Translations under genes and position numbers: made by a program
Source of the DNA: Halorubrum salipaludis
Lineage (GTDB): Archaea; Halobacteriota; Halobacteria; Halobacteriales; Haloferacaceae
Length of the DNA stretch: 64,000 nucleotides
Assembly (NCBI RefSeq): GCF_002286985.1
Contig: NZ_NSKC01000001.1
Location: forward strand, 310,001 to 374,000
Direction of reading: 5' to 3'
Notes under the pieces: model-generated
Database searches by the model: none
Seen by the model: the letters and a program-made list of their open reading frames with translations, nothing else
What the model was told of the DNA's origin: nothing
In this document: positions 61,508 to 64,000 of the stretch, one piece after another
Numbering within the stretch: the stretch's first letter is position 1
Layout of the letters: every line of letters starts with the position of its first letter

Positions 61508-63321
61508 CGGGTCCGGACGGGGATGTCGGCGGGGCGCCGCGAGGCGGCACCGCGGACGATGAAGGGTCGGACGAGCTCCGGCGCGCGATCGCGTTCCTCG
61601 GCTGGGACGCGACGGCCTCTCGTGTTATCGAAGCGGGATACCGGGTCGGCGTGGGCGTCGGCCTCGCCTGCGCCGTCGTCGCCGCGTTCGTCGCCGGACC
61701 CGTTCCAGGGGTGCTGTTCGGACTGGCCGGCGGGCTGGGCGCCACGCACGCCGCCCATCGGGGACCGGTGTGGCTCGCCTCGCTCCGGCGGACTCGGGCC
61801 CTCGGGGCCGCGCCCGGACTCGTCGGCCGGCTGGTGTTGCGGATGCGGTTGGACCCCTCGACGGAACGGGCCGTCCGGTTCGCCGCGCGGACCGGCGACG
61901 GGCCCCTCGCCGACGGCCTCGCGCGGCGCGAGCGGGCGAACGCCGACGGGCCGACCAGCGGCCTCCGGGAGTTCGCCCGCGAGTGGCGGCCGTGGTTCCC
62001 GGCGATCGACCGGGCGGCGGCGCTCGTCCGAACGGCGGCGTCGGCGCCGCCGGAACGCCGGGGACGGTGTCTGGACCGCGCGCTCGATGCGACGATCGCC
62101 GGAACGACCGACCGGCTCGCCGCCTTCGTCGGCGAGGTCCGCGGTCCCGTCTCGGCGCTGTACGCCTTCGGGGTACTGCTTCCGCTCGCGCTCATCGCCC
62201 TCCTGCCGGCGGCCGCCGCGGCCGGTGTCCCGATCGGTCCCGGCGTCGTCGCGGCGCTGTACCTCGGGGTGCTCCCGGCGGGGTTGCTCGCGGCGTCGGC
62301 GTGGCTGCTCTCCCGCCGTCCGGTCGCGTTCGCGCCGCCGAACATCGACGGAGACCACCCGAATGTTCCGGAGCGGAGAGTTCACGCCGCAGGCGCCGGA
62401 CTGGGGACCGGGGCCGTCGCCGCCGCCGTCGCGGCGCGGTTCGTCGCCGGGTGGGCCGCGCCGGTCGCGGGAATCGGAGTCGGCGCCGGCGTCGCGCTGC
62501 TCGTCGCCGTCCGACACCGCAGAGCCGTGCTGTCGAACGTCCGCGACGTCGAGCGCACCCTTCCCGATGCGATGACGGTGATCGGCGGCGACGTGGCCGA
62601 GGGCGTCGCCGTCGAGACGGCGATCGCGAACGCCGGCGAGCGGCTCGACGGCGCCACCGGGGAGCTGTTCGAACTCGCCGGGCGCCGGAGCGACACGCTC
62701 CGCGTCGGCGTCCGCGAGGCGTTCCTCGGGCGTGGCGGGCCGGCGGTTCCGGTGCCGTCGCCGCGGGTGCGAGGCGCCGTCGCGCTGCTCTCCGTCGCCG
62801 CGCGAGAGGGGCGGCCGGCGGGCGACGTGCTGCTCGAGCTCGCCGACCAGCTGGAGGACCTCCGCGAGCTCGAGGGCGACGCGCGGCGACAGCTCGCGAC
62901 CGTGACGGGGACGCTGACGAACACCGCGGCGGTGTTCGCGCCGCTCGTCGGCGGGGCGACGGTCGCGCTCGCCACCGGCATCGACGCGGTCGACGCCGGG
63001 GGGCTCGGCGCCGGAGCGACCGCCGGTGCGGACGCGCTCGGCGTCGGCGGTGTCGGCGACACCGGCGCTTCCAGCGCCGGGACCGCCGGAACAGCCACGG
63101 AATCGTCATCGGGATCGGCCGGCGGAGCGCTCTCGATACCGGTGCTCGGCCGGATCGTCGGCGCGTACGTGCTGATCCTCGCGGCGCTGCTCACCGCGTT
63201 GGCGACCGGCCTCGAACGCGGGTTCGACCGGACGCTCGTCGCCTATCGGGTCGGGATCGCGCTCCCCACTGCGACCGCGACCTACCTCGTCGCGTTCCTC
63301 GGTGCGGGAGCGCTGCTGTAG
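61504..63321 (+). CDS. Type II/IV pilus membrane platform protein, T2SSF/TadC family
   Basis: A 605-residue membrane protein: N-terminal soluble domain, four central TM helices (among them LACAVVAAFVAGPVPGVLFGL and YAFGVLLPLALIALLPAAAAAGV), second T2SSF domain (TVIGGDVAEGVAVETAIANAGERL, then ALLSVAAREGRPAGDVLLELADQLEDLRELE), and three C-terminal helices with a Ser/Gly-rich loop (AGTAGTATESSSG). It anchors the pilus and couples to the ATPase. ATG 61504 overlaps the ATPase stop. The intact domain order here contrasts with the truncated homologue at 54689-55834. Confidence 0.9.
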   Translation: MTGPDGDVGGAPRGGTADDEGSDELRRAIAFLGWDATASRVIEAGYRVGVGVGLACAVVAAFVAGPVPGVLFGLAGGLGATHAAHRGPVWLASLRRTRALGAAPGLVGRLVLRMRLDPSTERAVRFAARTGDGPLADGLARRERANADGPTSGLREFAREWRPWFPAIDRAAALVRTAASAPPERRGRCLDRALDATIAGTTDRLAAFVGEVRGPVSALYAFGVLLPLALIALLPAAAAAGVPIGPGVVAALYLGVLPAGLLAASAWLLSRRPVAFAPPNIDGDHPNVPERRVHAAGAGLGTGAVAAAVAARFVAGWAAPVAGIGVGAGVALLVAVRHRRAVLSNVRDVERTLPDAMTVIGGDVAEGVAVETAIANAGERLDGATGELFELAGRRSDTLRVGVREAFLGRGGPAVPVPSPRVRGAVALLSVAAREGRPAGDVLLELADQLEDLRELEGDARRQLATVTGTLTNTAAVFAPLVGGATVALATGIDAVDAGGLGAGATAGADALGVGGVGDTGASSAGTAGTATESSSGSAGGALSIPVLGRIVGAYVLILAALLTALATGLERGFDRTLVAYRVGIALPTATATYLVAFLGAGALL

Positions 63322-63361
63322 CGAGGCGAGGGGGATCTCCGACCGTCTCTCGGGGCGATCC

Positions 63362-63383
63362 TTTAAGTGCGAAGCCGCGGCCA
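63362..63383 (+). promoter_or_regulatory. Pilus-operon promoter element, copy 3
   Basis: TTTAAGTGCGAAGCCGCGGCCA, starting 30 nt before GTG 63392. Together with copies at 58132 and 59507 it defines a co-regulated set. Confidence 0.6.
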
Positions 63384-63391
63384 GCCGCCCC

Positions 63392-63880
63392 GTGTTCGAG
63401 ACCCACCTCGACGCCACGTACGCGTGGCTCGGCCTGGCGCTGGTGAGCGTCGCGACCGTCGGCGTCGCCGCCGCGCTCCCGGCCTCTCCACCGCCGGACG
63501 CGAGCGGCGTCGCCCACACGATCGACTCGGTCGCCGACGGCGAGCATCCCGCGACGGCGGAGCACGGACTGGCCGCGGACCGCATTCGCCTCACGAGCCG
63601 ATCGGTCGCGCTCGACGGCGGCGGCGGAACCGCGCGGGCGGCGCTCCGAGCGCCGCGGATAACTCCCGTGCCGACCCCTCGGGGCGGGACCGCCGACGCC
63701 GGCGGGCTCCGCCGAGTGCTCGGCGGGGTTCCGGCGGACGCGGCGTTCGACGATCCCGAGACGTTCGAAGCCGCCGCCGAGCGCGCCCGGTCGGGAGACC
63801 GCGAGTGGCGCCCGGCTCCGGATCGGCTGACGGTGAGACGCGTTCACTACGGAGGGGTCCATGTCACGCTCGTCGGGTGA
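63392..63880 (+). CDS. Pseudopilin-like protein of the pilus locus (DUF7283-like)
   Basis: A 162-residue protein from GTG 63392. N-terminal hydrophobic helix (YAWLGLALVSVATVGVAAALPA) follows a short charged segment FETHLDAT, as in archaeal type III signal peptides, then a mostly beta and acidic domain (DADPETFEAAAERARSGDREW type). From memory it matches a haloarchaeal DUF (DUF7283). It overlaps the next gene by 20 nt. Confidence 0.72.
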   Translation: MFETHLDATYAWLGLALVSVATVGVAAALPASPPPDASGVAHTIDSVADGEHPATAEHGLAADRIRLTSRSVALDGGGGTARAALRAPRITPVPTPRGGTADAGGLRRVLGGVPADAAFDDPETFEAAAERARSGDREWRPAPDRLTVRRVHYGGVHVTLVG

Positions 63881-64000
63881 GGAGTTCCTCCGCGGCGAGG
63901 GGAGCGAGAGCCGCGCGGCGGTCGAGCCGATCGCCGCCCTCGTCGCCGTGCTCGCCGTCGGCGCGGCGCTCGGGCTGTACGCGGCCGCGCTCGACGACGC
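63861..64000 (+). CDS. Pseudopilin-like protein of the pilus locus, N terminus (partial)
   Basis: ATG 63861 opens a frame that runs off the window: MSRSSGEEFLRGEGSESRAA, then VEPIAALVAVLAVGAALGLYAAAL. The short polar lead, the E at the fifth position of the hydrophobic run and the helix itself are typical of archaeal pilins cut by a prepilin peptidase. It overlaps the preceding gene by 20 nt, pointing to translational coupling. Confidence 0.65.
   Translation, partial: MSRSSGEEFLRGEGSESRAAVEPIAALVAVLAVGAALGLYAAALDD

Overview
The window looks like chromosome of a halophilic archaeon, most probably Halorubrum or a close relative. It is very GC-rich, proteins are rich in Asp and Glu, and most genes have an AT-rich TATA element 26-30 nt before the start codon, as expected for leaderless haloarchaeal mRNAs. 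Lineage markers include Tat-type lipobox substrate-binding proteins, CetZ tubulin, geranylgeranylglyceryl phosphate synthase, CobY, CbiZ and an archaeal-type pilus locus. I found no rRNA, tRNA or CRISPR array.

Layout. 0-3 kb: end of an unidentified gene, a purine-type NCS2 permease, an HTH-phosphoribosyltransferase protein and a small haloarchaeal family protein. 3-17 kb: two converging peptide-type ABC importers. The first runs A-B-C-D-F; the second has a fused D-F ATPase, then A, B, C and a small membrane protein. Paralogues of one small protein family sit divergently at the outer edge of each. The first substrate-binding protein appears circularly permuted. 17-19.5 kb: short polyprenyl diphosphate synthase, F420-dependent NADP reductase, MazG-like protein. 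19.5-28.6 kb: a nine-gene, mostly overlapping cobalamin operon on the minus strand for a,c-diamidation, adenosylation, aminopropanol attachment, nucleotide-loop assembly and cobinamide salvage. 28.8-36.5 kb: riboflavin synthase, M24 peptidase with a UvrD-like helicase, two zinc-finger microproteins, a thioesterase, and an ABC-2 exporter whose TATA box lies inside a 26-bp perfect palindrome. 36.6-46 kb: lactate permease and a large FAD/Fe-S D-lactate-type dehydrogenase, a VOC protein, a CitE-like lyase, small proteins and a zinc alcohol dehydrogenase. 46-51.3 kb: MscS channel, BASS transporter, histidine kinase, dicarboxylate symporter.

Two regions stand out as accessory. At 42.5-43.2 kb, between the 3' ends of two convergent genes, a promoter-like TATA box precedes a 29-bp inverted-repeat pair that encloses four consecutive perfect hairpins of unrelated sequence, which suggests a structured non-coding RNA or a small mobile element. 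At 51.3-54.7 kb an AT-rich island carries three unrecognised genes, two of them in one tight operon, and abuts a 5'-truncated pilus assembly gene. The island is a candidate defence or mobile cassette.

The right end (55.9-64 kb) holds a small membrane protein, GGGP synthase, a CetZ tubulin and, divergently, a pilus-type secretion operon (coiled-coil protein, secreted protein, ATPase, membrane platform and pseudopilin-like proteins). Its three promoters share an almost identical 22-bp element.
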